64,000 nucleotides of DNA from Lumbricus rubellus (lineage: Eukaryota > Annelida > Clitellata > Crassiclitellata > Lumbricidae). The stretch covers positions 44,176,237 through 44,240,236 of the forward strand of contig OX243815.1 of the NCBI GenBank assembly GCA_945859605.1. The letters are read 5' to 3'. Under the pieces are notes generated by a model, which ran no database searches, was not told the origin of the DNA, and saw only the letters and a list, made by a program, of their open reading frames with translations. How positions within the stretch are numbered: position 1 is the stretch's first letter; each line of letters begins with the position of its first letter. Of the stretch, positions 1-9,900 are shown in pieces. The position numbers and the translations under genes are program-made.

Positions 1-13
1 GACTCATTACATC

Positions 14-202
14 CAGGGCCGGATTAAGCAATGTGGGGGCCCTGTTCGGGAAATTGTGGGGGATATTCTCTTTTTTTTAGTCATCTGGCGAAATTTTCAG
101 GAATATCATACCATTTCATCCGCCAAAAAGTTGATGACCTTTTTAAAGTGTGGGGGCCCCTGTTCGGCCGAACATGTTGAACATGCCTTAATCCGGCCTC
201 TG
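14..202. mobile_element. hAT-type MITE with 8-bp target duplication
   Basis: Terminal inverted repeats are visible: CAGGGCCGGATTAAG at 14-28 and its near reverse complement at 187-202. The element is flanked by a perfect 8-bp direct repeat ATTACATC (6-13 and 203-210). TIRs starting CAGGG plus 8-bp duplications are the hAT signature. No transposase is encoded in the 189 bp, so it is non-autonomous. The interior is G-rich and partly self-complementary. Confidence 0.9.
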
Positions 203-210
203 ATTACATC

Positions 211-529
211 GGTGTGTACTATAAGCTCCAACCGTTATAATCAAACAGCGTAATCTACGACTAGGCGCCTGTGATTTCATGAATTCACAATTCCACATTG
301 CACTATTTCTACAGCATATCATCATATCTTATTTTTGCATTATTTTATTGCGAGTGGTTTGAAATAGTGAGTTATTAGTTTTATTGAAGATACTGTTCAA
401 ATGTTTCTAGTTTTAATTTAATTTTATAATATTGTGTTTCAAGATTGACTTAGGCTACGTCACTTAGGAAACGTCGTTACTATATGTAGAATATAGGCCT
501 AATTTCGTCGAATCAGTAGCTTCATAACA
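211..529. other. AT-rich stretch, nothing recognised
   Basis: No ORF, RNA or repeat structure could be supported here. It may be intron or flank of the gene whose last exons begin near 1050. One copy of the recurrent palindrome TAGGCCTA lies near 494. Confidence 0.5.
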
Positions 530-1015
530 TTTTGGTTCAGCAGCTTCATTATAATATTTGATTCATCAACTTCAATACGCTTTTTAAGCATCATTATTAC
601 GTTCTGAATACGTGTTTTTGTTTAATCAAAATGTAACGAAATTTGTTGAATAAAGTGGCTGCATAAGTCGTAATGAAATTGCAAAAAATCAGAACGTAAT
701 GAAGTTGCTTTCTCAAAGCGCAATGATAATGGTGAATCAAAATATAAATTTGCTAAATAAAAACGTGGTGAATTTACTGAACAAAAACTTAATGAATTTG
801 CTGAATAAAAAACGTAATGAATTTGGTGAATAAAAAACTTAATGAATTTGCTGAATACAAACGTAATAAATTTACTGAATAAAAAACGTAATAAATTTAC
901 TGAATAAAAAACGTTATGAATTTGCTGATTTAAAAAAACGCAATGAATTTGCTAATTCAAAAAAGTAAAAAAATTACTCGATGAAAAGGTATTTAAGTTG
1001 CTGAATCAAACACAC
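530..1015. repeat. AT-rich 25-bp tandem array with an orientation switch
   Basis: From about 650 to 1010 a degenerate unit of about 25 bp recurs (core AATGAATTTGCTGAATAAAA; steps of 24-25 bp measured at 791, 816, 841, 865 and 890). Between about 530 and 640 the same unit appears in reverse complement (for example TTCATTATAATATTTGATTC), so the array could fold back on itself. It lies just upstream of the transmembrane exon and is probably intronic. Confidence 0.7.
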
Positions 1016-1051
1016 CAAAGGACCTTTAGACGTGGAACTATATTAGGATAG

Positions 1052-1164
1052 TTGGCGAATGGTTTTTGGATGATATTTCTAGGTTTGTCTGTGTTGATCA
1101 TATTGGTGATTGCGTTGGCCATCGGTGCTTTTGTTCTGTGCGTTGGACTTCTCTTTCTACGAAG
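1052..1164 (+). CDS. Exon encoding a transmembrane helix (internal exon of a membrane protein)
   Basis: The frame reads a long hydrophobic run (core LSVLIILVIALAIGAFVL) ending in LFLRR, as expected for a membrane-spanning helix followed by basic stop-transfer residues. It ends at a splice donor AAG|GTCAGT (intron starts 1165), two bases into a codon. An in-frame stop at 1049-1051 limits the exon start. The acceptor is either AG at 1050-1051, which has a poor pyrimidine tract, or the better-looking TTTCTAG ending at 1082. Joining to the exon at 1946 keeps the frame and restores an Arg codon, which supports both boundaries. This looks like the last membrane span of a protein whose extracellular part lies to the left of the window. 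The family is not recognised. Confidence 0.55.
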
Positions 1165-1945
1165 GTCAGTACATTCTATATTGATGGTTGTTGCCTTTCG
1201 CATTATTTATAGCAGCGCTATAGAAAAGGTTTATGTTGGACGCAATCGTGTTAGGTTAGAAAGCAAGAGCGACAATTATTAGGAAACAATTTGGATTGGC
1301 TCTCCATTCGGCGTGGCGACATTTGGAAGACAAATAAGATGGAATAACTGATAAAATATTTCGGGAATTATTTATTTGGGGAGGTTTGAATCGGCGATTC
1401 GCAAAATGAACCCATTTCGAAATTAAATTTCTCTTAGTTAAAATCTGAGAATGATCTTAATTAGGATTGTCGAAGCACCAAAAATGTGTAGTTTTTTTAC
1501 ATCCAGGGTCAATGAGTCATAGAGTCTGAGACCTGAACTAAATCAGGTGATATTCTGATCGTAAGCGACCCTGTGTAGGTACATGTATCTTGAACTGGCG
1601 CTGTATTGCTATAGTGTTTAATTGATTGTTTAAATTGATTTACTGATTGTTTCATAAATTGATTGATTGATTGATTGACTGATTGGTTCATTGATTAATT
1701 GATTGATAGACCAACTTAATGATTAATTAATTGATTGACTGATCTATTTATTGATTGACTGGCTAACTGATTGATTCATTGAGTGAATGAATGATTGGTT
1801 AATTTATTAATCAATTGATTGATTCATTTATTGAGTAATTGATTGATTAATTTATTAATCGATTGGTTGATCGATCGATTGATTGATTTAATAATCGATT
1901 GATTGATTAATTAATTGATCAATTGCTTGTCTATCGACTGATCAG
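1165..1945 (+). other. Inferred phase-2 intron containing an (ATTG)n tract
   Basis: It begins GTCAGT and ends GATCAG, 781 bp long. The left exon stops two bases into a codon and the right exon supplies the third, so the splice is phase 2 and preserves the frame. The right half, about 1612-1925, is a degenerate (ATTG)n microsatellite with patches of ATTA and ATCG. No other feature is seen inside. Confidence 0.55.
1612..1925. repeat. Degenerate (ATTG)n microsatellite
   Basis: About 310 bp of ATTG/ATTA/ATCG quadruplets, much interrupted. It abuts the predicted acceptor of the terminal exon. Confidence 0.85.
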
Positions 1946-2705
1946 GAAAGCGACTGGATCTTGCATGGACGGCGGCGCAGACGATCCAAGTCCCGTGACT
2001 CCATTCGCAAACAAACACTTCGTCCGATCTTCCATCGTCCGCAACCTCACAGGATCCGTTGCCCTCCATCCGGACAAGCTGCCCTGGAAGAACACCCTCG
2101 TCAGCAGCCACTACGGTTCCAACACGGACATGTGCAGCTATGCGCACTGCCTTTCGTCCCACTCCGGGGATCGAACCGGCAACTCACCGCCCAACAGCAC
2201 GTCAACCTTTCCACCTCCGCCGTACTGTAACCTCCGTCGGAACCTACCATGCGGCTGCACCCCCATCTGGGAGAGCAGCCGGGGCGAGATGTGCGACGTC
2301 ACCTCCTGTACGTTGGCTCACGACCGGGGCAAGGACGATGGGACGCCTCTGACGGAGTACTTCGTGCTGGAGAACCGGAAGCAGCGAGCCTACGCGTCGT
2401 CCATCCTCCAGCTCAACCTCCTGCAGAGAAGGGACCTCGACCTAGAAGCGGAAGGGCTGGACCAGCAGCGCATCATCCTCGCCGCCGGTGGAAAATGCCC
2501 GCCGCGACCGACGTCACTGGTGACGTCACTGGCGACGCCACCTGTCGATGAGAAGACGAACGACGACGTCGGTCGTCTGCTGAGAACGATTTCTGACGTC
2601 ACCGCTGTACCGGAAATCGTGTCCGACTGCCGCCAGAATGACGTCGTAGACGCCTCGACTCCGATTTCCAATTATGATAATGATGATGATGACGACACGT
2701 TGTGA
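1946..2705 (+). CDS. Terminal exon: 252-residue cytoplasmic tail of an unidentified membrane protein
   Basis: The exon begins after acceptor GATCAG (1940-1945) and runs open to TGA at 2703-2705. It is markedly more GC-rich than its surroundings and rich in GAC, CTC and GCC codons, as real coding DNA would be. With the preceding exon, the transmembrane helix is followed by RRKATGS. The tail contains a Cys-rich middle (C-x-CTPIWESS, then C-DVTSC), a proline run (FPPPPYC), a Leu/Arg-rich probable helix (LQLNLLQRRDLDLEAEGLD) and an acidic end NYDNDDDDDTL. The last three residues, DTL, fit a class III PDZ ligand (D/E-x-hydrophobic). I do not recognise the family; a single-pass receptor or adhesion protein is plausible. 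No clear polyadenylation signal was found in the next 500 bp. Confidence 0.65.
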
Positions 2706-3058
2706 CGTCACGTTCGAAGCGCCTCCAACTATTATACATAGTCGACGGTGACTAAGCAGTAAGCAACTAAGCATATGCTTTGCTGGCAACGGTTCAAAGG
2801 TCGCATGGCGTAACCACGGGCATAAAAGAAACCCCGCAAAGATGTTAGGGTTTTTTAGAGCGACCTTGCAACAGGAGCCCCCACCGTTTGATTATTCATC
2901 CTTTTCTTACGGTGGACCATTCGGTGACTCGCCTGGTCTGAATACAACGATTGTGGTCCGAGTCTGCTGAGGGGACTCTGCCTAACAAAGTTGTTCGCCT
3001 AATGCGATAATATCTGTCATCAGTCTGTGCGAAATGCTACCGAAGAGATGGAAACCAT
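2706..3058. other. 3' flank / probable 3' UTR of the preceding gene
   Basis: Non-coding by inspection. It contains TGACGTCA right after the stop codon. No AATAAA is present. Confidence 0.4.
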
Positions 3059-3150
3059 GTCCAAGAAATCTGAAGTCGTAAGTCCAAGAAATCTGAAGTC
3101 GTAAGTCCAAGAAATCTGAAGTCGTAAGTCCAAGAAATCTGAAGTCGTAA
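3059..3150. repeat. 23-bp minisatellite, four copies
   Basis: Four head-to-tail copies of a 23-bp unit (GTCCAAGAAATCTGAAGTCG plus TAA) at 3059, 3082, 3105 and 3128, with no mismatch seen among them. Confidence 0.95.
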
Positions 3151-3231
3151 GGGCCGAAAAGAGCGTTCTAAAGAACGACCTTTCAAAGTCTGACGTCACA
3201 GAAAACGTCCTTTTTATTCATCCTTTTCTTA

Positions 3232-3620
3232 CTCATTCATTCATTCGTTAAATGAATTTGTAGATATAGTGCCTGTTCAATGGAACTACTGTCTTGGCGG
3301 CGCTACCAATCCATGACGGCCAAATAACGCTGTCTTAAGATGAGAGAGGAATGCCCAGGGTGAGAATTTCCGGGGAGTTGGGGGGTTTCAACTCCCCAGT
3401 CTTTCTTAGAGCCCCATGTTAAAGTCTGTTTTTCACACCCTGATTCCAAGTGGATAATGGTCCAACCCCCAGGTTGTTTCTTCACAATTCTTACACTGGG
3501 ATTGCCTGAGACGGAGCTCTAGAAAGGGAGGGGAGCGCCATTCGAGGTCGATGGTCCTACCACCGAGAAGACCCGGTTCTGCATAGTGGAAGTACGATCA
3601 AAAGGAACAAGACAACAGAC
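3232..3620 (-). mobile_element. L2-like LINE 3' tail, split by a MITE
   Basis: The plus strand reads an ATTC microsatellite, then a decayed TATAGTGCC...GGCGCT tail, then sequence matching the other LINE tails at 16041 and 62879 (shared stretches ACGGCCAAA, CCACCGA and CTGCAT-AGTGG). In those copies this interval is continuous; here it is interrupted by the MITE at 3356-3498. The orientation is minus (C-terminal ORF end and 3' UTR). It is heavily decayed. Confidence 0.7.
3356..3498. mobile_element. hAT-type MITE inserted in a LINE tail
   Basis: The left end is CAGGGTGAGAATT and the right end AATTCTTACACTG, an imperfect inverted repeat. Flanks are GGAATGCC (3348-3355) and GGATTGCC (3499-3506), 7 of 8 bases matching. 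Relatives lie at 3958-4103 and, truncated, at 38911-39010, sharing TCTTTCTTAGAGCCCCAT and GTGGAT-AT-GTCCAACCCCCAG. Confidence 0.85.
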
Positions 3621-3957
3621 TTTGTTCAGCAGAACGATGGAAGGGGAAGTTGCAAGCACTAAGAGAAGGGCTACAAACTAGAACACTGCAGAGTTCACAA
3701 AGGCATAATATGCAATGTGCCGCGCTCCACAATAATGGATAATGTTGCGATTTTTTTGTGAGAATTATTCATGAATGGAAATGCATACTACTGCGAAGAG
3801 TACATGCATGTGATAGTCCTCCGACATAATAGGCTACAGATCGTTTATTTCGTTTCACAGTGCAAAACAGGTTGGGGCATAATAATTATTTCAGTATCGG
3901 GGTCCGACATATACAGCATCGTTCGACAGTATTTATAATGACGACGGGATAACCCTA
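3621..3957. other. No feature recognised
   Basis: Unique-looking sequence with no long ORF and no repeat. Confidence 0.4.
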
Positions 3958-4103
3958 TGACCCTGGTGAGAATTGCCAGAGGGCTGGGGGTTTCAATCTC
4001 TCAGTCTTTCTTAGAGCCCCATAGTAAAGTTAGCTATTTACCCCAATTCCAAGTGGATCATAGTCCAACCCCCAGTTATTTTTCTACAATTCTCACACTG
4101 TCT
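3958..4103. mobile_element. Second copy of the 3356 MITE family
   Basis: It is colinear with the element at 3356-3498 (GGTGAGAATTG..., TCTTTCTTAGAGCCCCAT, CAATTCTCACACTG). The 9-mer ATAACCCTA occurs on both sides (3949-3957 and 4104-4112), probably the target duplication with a few extra bases. The edges are uncertain by several bases. Confidence 0.7.
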
Positions 4104-4112
4104 ATAACCCTA

Positions 4113-4935
4113 GCCTGATACTGCAATTATGCCTAGGTTAGCAAACCACAATCTGGTACGCTGAGACAAACTAATAAAAAAAGTAGAAAGAAGCAAACAA
4201 TTGCTGATCTGAATTGTTTGCTGGCTATTGAAAAAGATAGGTTGGTAAATTCACAGCATTCGCCTGAAAGCGTCCAAGCGATATACCGACATGATCTGAA
4301 GTAATCAGTATTACATCTTCATAATTATTATTGTTATTATCTTTACAATTCCACATCTTACTGCGCTGTTGATAGATATTTGAGATCTTTTCCATTTCAA
4401 ATGCATGTATACAAAGATTTGTGACGTAGGCCTAGTTATGACGTCGTCAGAAGGTTACGTCACTTGCCACGAGTTTTTTTTATATTGATAAACTATTGAA
4501 TGTGACGTCACAGACATAAAACGGGTAAACGACGTCATATCTCTTTGTATTTCCTTTTTCCGAATGGCTTCGCTTGTTACAATTTCCAAGAGACAACTTA
4601 ACTGTTTATGATAATATCGTCCAAAGGAACAATTATTATTATGGTGAATATTGAGTAAAAGCTTTTCGAAGCAAACGTTTTCAGGTTTGAAACGTTTTAA
4701 ACTGCATCGAGAGGAATCAGGAAGAACCTTATAGAGTGATTTTTAGCATATACTGTTGCTATGAAGTAGGTTGACATTCGTTGACCATTTTAGCAGCTAA
4801 ACGCCTAAAGAGTTGGCAGAAATAACAAAATAACAAAATAAACCCTAGGTTAATTTCCAAGGTTTTCTTGGTATAAGCTTACCCTAACTCCCAAAGTTTT
4901 GACAGCTAATCCCCAAAATTCTACGCAATACTAAT
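4113..4935. other. No feature recognised
   Basis: AT-rich non-coding sequence. TGACGTCA occurs near 4502. No gene could be supported. Confidence 0.4.
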
Positions 4936-5155
<220 letters not shown>

Positions 5156-5316
5156 ATTATTATCATAACACATTTGCTTCATCATAAAACTGACAAACTG
5201 ATTTAAAGACTAAGATTATTGAAATTGATCGTTTTCAACAAAACGTGACGCTGTCATTCGGTCCTAGACCTCTCGGTGTTGGAATGTTCGAATCTGTTGT
5301 GCCCAAAATAATAATG

Positions 5317-5401
5317 ATAATATCATCATCGTCATCATCATCGTCGTCGTCATCATCATCACAATCGTCACCATCGTCATCCTCATTCCCCTTATTATCA
5401 T
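5317..5401. repeat. (ATC)n microsatellite
   Basis: ATC and GTC triplets, moderately interrupted. The rest of 5156-5621 shows nothing supportable. Confidence 0.85.
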
Positions 5402-5626
5402 GACGAAAATGGTATTAAATATTGATTGTTGTAATTACAATTTTATACATTTATTAATAAGTTGGTCATTATTCAGACTATAATTTTATCTTATTCATCA
5501 AAGGTCTTATCTTTATCAGCCTGCTTTCTGTCCGTAGCTTAACTTCTACTTTCTCTAAATAACTAATTGGCAGCCAACATGGATTCATTGCAGAAGATTT
5601 TGGATTTTGCTTTCCTGAAGGATCAT

Positions 5627-6632
5627 TGTCGTGGTTATATTAAATGATTATCAAATTAAACACTTGCTATGCATGTATAATTATTAATTATAGGTAGAAG
5701 TTAAGCTAGGCAATTTAATTGGCGAGTTTAGGTAATATGTGTGGCAACATATTAAATATTAATACATAAAACCAATGACTGCAGCTAAGCGTAATAACGA
5801 GTGGTCAAGGTTACCATGACAACAAAGGATGCTAAGCCTATTCGTGATTGGTGCAAACTGGAAGCGAATGACGTGACGAGTTAAAAATGACGTCAGCAAA
5901 GTGGACGTTGAGTTTTTGACTCTCTACAGGTATATCTGGAAATGGTGGTTGTTTCGCTGCGGTGATCAATCCAAAGTTGTGATTTTCAGAGTAGAGACGA
6001 AGGTAATTGAACTGTTCGGACGATCAACCGATAGTTCAAAGTATTGTGCATTAAGTGCAACGCAATTTAAATGAGAAATTTGCGTTAGTGCATAATAATC
6101 ATCGTGTGAAGTGTGAGACACTTGCGAAGAAGACGAACTCTTAGGCAACAGTCTGAAGAGTCGTGTAATTTTGAATCGGCTAGTGAACAGCTGATTCGGC
6201 GTGCGAAGTACGAGGGACGTTTGGTCAACTGGAGAAGAGCTGTGAGGTGAATGCGACGATTCATCTTGTGTGCAACTGATTCACGGCAAGATACGAGTAA
6301 GGCGATTGGTGTGGTTGCTTCCATGACTGCATTTCAACTGTCTGATCAACATTCTTGACTGCGAAGAATCGGACGACGGAGAGAGCCGAAGACATTCGAG
6401 TTCAAACAACTCGACAGATAAGCGCAAATATAATATTTCCTAAGTAACTCGCCACACTAGGTAAATAGGATTGTTATTTGTTTGTGCATATGAATGATAT
6501 TGAATAACTTTATATTATATATATTTCATAAGAACTGGGAGTTTGTTGAATTTGGAAGAATTTCTTGAGTAAGTTAAACCCAACCGATTAACCACTAGGA
6601 TAATAAAGTGCCCTTTTACACGGGATACGACA
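5627..6632 (+). repeat. 5' LTR of the Gmr1-like element
   Basis: It begins TGTCGTGG and ends GATACGACA, with 5-bp inverted ends. It contains an inverted CCAAT box and two CRE-like sites near 5847-5895, an AT-rich TATATTATATATATT stretch near 6510, and AATAAA at 6602-6607, 25 bp before its end. I found no mismatch to the 3' LTR by eye. Confidence 0.95.
5847..5895 (+). promoter_or_regulatory. CCAAT/CRE cluster in the LTR
   Basis: Within 50 bp there is an inverted CCAAT (ATTGG, 5847-5851), TGACGTGA (5869-5876) and the full CRE palindrome TGACGTCA (5888-5895). The set is repeated in the 3' LTR 6254 bp downstream. Enhancer function by CREB/ATF-type factors is inferred from motifs only. Confidence 0.45.
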
Positions 6633-6636
6633 ACTA

Positions 6637-6653
6637 TGGGGTCCTACGTTCCG
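6637..6653 (+). other. Candidate primer-binding site
   Basis: TGGGGTCCTACGTTCC begins four bases after the 5' LTR. The leading TGG would pair with a tRNA 3' CCA. The tRNA species is not identified. Confidence 0.5.
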
Positions 6654-6953
6654 GAATATTAAAACTGGATTTTAACTAACACTCGAAATATCAACGAACA
6701 ATAATCTCAAGTATTGAAAATGTATAGTTTTAAAGTTATCGCTTTTGCGATTGCGAAAGAACGACTTTATTAATAAGCGTTTACTCGATGCGAATTGTTT
6801 AGTACGATTAACCTCGCGTAACCATAGAGTACGCATCTCAAGAGGAGACATTTTATTAGTCTTATTTTAAAGATTATCTTTTGAAGAATTTAATTCTTAT
6901 ATAGCGAAAGCTATTTGAAATACTTGTTAACTAAGTAAACAAGTAAGTAGACC

Positions 6954-9900
6954 ATGTCACTTGGAGAACATGAACAGTGCGTTAAACTCGCTAAAGAGAT
7001 GGGGATGGATGGTGATGAGTTGAAGACGTTTGTGCGTGATAGACAGCAGGAAGCAAGAGACGACAGACTGCGGGACCGAGAAGATCGAAGGCTTAAAGAT
7101 GAGGCCGCGGCTGCAGAAATTAAAGCAGCCAGAGCACAAGAATTAGAGTTAGCAAGAATAGCTGATGCTAGGCTTGAACGAGAACGAGAATCGAATGATG
7201 CGAGATTAGTTCGTGAAGCGGCCGAATGTCAAGCTAGGAGAGAAATGGATCTTGAGGTCAAGAAGCTTGAGTGTGAATTGAGGATGAGAGAAATTGATTC
7301 TCGGAATAATCAGAATCGTGGTGAGGCCACATTCACAATGGTTGGTGATGGTTCATATCAAGGAAACAGTAACCATAACAGAGGAATGAAAGATATAAAA
7401 TTCCCTGTATTCAATGAGAATAAAGATTGCTTGGATGCATATTTATTAAGATTTGAAAGGACATGCACGGCATACGAGATAGCAACAGAGAATTGGTCTC
7501 TGATGCTAGCCAAGCATCTCGAAGGAAAAGCCTTAGAGGTATATCAAAGAATGTCATCTGAGGAGACACAAGATTACGAGTGTTTGAAAAGACATCTGTT
7601 AAAAAGGTTTCAATTAACAGAGGGTGGATATCGTAACAAATTCAAGATGAGTAAAATGGAGTCAGGTGAAACACCTACAGATTTTGTGCATAGATTGAGG
7701 AGATATATGCAGCAGTGGCTACTTCAAGCTGGATTCGAGAAAACCTACGAAGGAATGGAGAACTTATTATTAAGAGATCAGTTCTACCTTACGTGTAGCA
7801 ATGAACTTAAGATGTTCCTCAAAGAAAGAGGCAAGATGAGTCTAGAGGACACATTAAACTGTGCCGAGTCTTATATCGAGGCGCACGGATATAAATACAC
7901 AGAAAGTAATCTAAGGCCTCCAGTGAAATTCAGTAACGAAAGGCCGAATGTGAAACCGTTCGACGATAAATCAAGAGAGAGGTTTAATGGAAACATAAAT
8001 AGAGGACGAGGAGACATGAAACAGAACAGGGAGACGAATCATAATGGAAGTATGAATAGAGGATTTAGTAGAGAAAGAGAACAGGCGGCTGAACATAAGA
8101 TAACTTGTTTCTCATGTGGCCGAACCGGACACAAGTCATATGATTGTTCACACAAACAAAAAGGAGTTGTTAAACATACTGCGGCGGCTATACAAGTATA
8201 TGAGAATAGGGCGTACAAGATAGCGCAAGCAAATGAAGAGTTGAAACTAAATGAAGTTGAAAAAGAGGAAGAACGTAAGAAGGAATTACCGATACAGTTG
8301 GCAGCAAGTACAATGGTTACTGATCGGAGAGATGATGGCGATGACCTTGAGAATAAAAATGAAGGTCAGCTAAAGGTGAACGGTGTGAATGCCAGTTGTC
8401 TATATGACTCTGGGTCAAGCACATGTATTGTCAAGAGATCACTGGTAAATGATGTTGATTTCACAGGAAGAGAAGCCCAATGCATATTAATCGATGGGAC
8501 GTTGAGAAATTTTCCGACAGCAAAGGTTAATATTGAAAGTGAGTATTTTACAGGAAACGTTGAAGCAATGGTGATGGAAGAACCGGTGAAACCAGTAATT
8601 ATCGGTAGGATGAAGGGACTAAAATATCTGGTAGTGAAAGAAACTACAGATAACATGATAAACTGTGATCGGAGTGATACAGATGATAACGAGAATAGAG
8701 AGGATAGATTGAAAAAGATTCAGAAATCTTTAAGTGTTGAGTCACAAGGACAAAGTGACAAAAAGAAAGTTCATTTTGCGAGTGAAATCACAAGTGAATT
8801 AAATGATGATGTAACGGATGACGTCATCGAGAATGATGTGTGCCAAACGACAGCAGCAGTTGAAACCAGAGCGGAATCAAAGAAAGTAACAAAATACAAA
8901 CAGTTGAAAGTTACTGAGATGCCGGATTTAAATGTATCAACAAAAGAAATTAAAGAGTTACAAAGCAAAGATGAGACTTTGAAGAAGTTTTGGGATAAAG
9001 CAATTGATTGGAGTGGTGATGACAGTGTAACAGAGAAAGTTCTTTATGTGAAGAAGAACGGATTTTTGTATAGGAGATTCATGGAGACAACGGAAGATGA
9101 TGTGAAGTGGCAGTTAATGGTCCCGAAGGAACTTAGAGGTAAAGTATTAGCCGTGGCCCATAACTCGCTATTGTCAGCACATTTGGGTATGAAGAAGACC
9201 CATGATAAAATTGTGAATGAATTTTATTGGCCATCGATAGGACAAGAAATTAAAAGGTATGTCCTGAGTTGTGATGTATGCCAAAAGTCGGTGGATAAAA
9301 AGGTGAGCCACAGAGCACCGATGGGACATCTTCCGGTACTGGATGTACCATTCAAACATGTCTGTGTAGACATTATCGGAGTGATAGAACCTATGTCATC
9401 AAGAGGTTATCGCTATATATTAACGATAGTGGATTTGAGTACCAGATACCCAGAAGCGATTCCACTGAAAGGAATAACTACAGAGGAGGTGGCGGAAGCC
9501 TTGTTCAATTTTTATTGTCGCATGGGTGTTCCTCAGAAAATCCATACTGACAGAGGGAGCCAATTCACTTCAGAACTGATGGCTGATGTTAACAAGATGT
9601 TGTTGATCAAGCACACTTTCACTAGTCCTTACCATGCTATGGGAAATGGATGTGTGGAGAGACTTAACGGAACAATAAAAGCAACGTTGAGGAAGCTAAT
9701 AGGAGAACAGGTCAAGGAATGGGACAGGTTCTTAGCACCATTATTGTTCGCGTTACGAGACACTGTACACGAAAGTCATGGGTTCACACCCTTTGAATTA
9801 ATTTTTGGAAGGTCATGCAGAGGACCAATACAGATATTGAAGGAACTCTGGACAAATGAGAAAGTGGAAGATGAAGTAAAAGATGTTTATACATACATGA

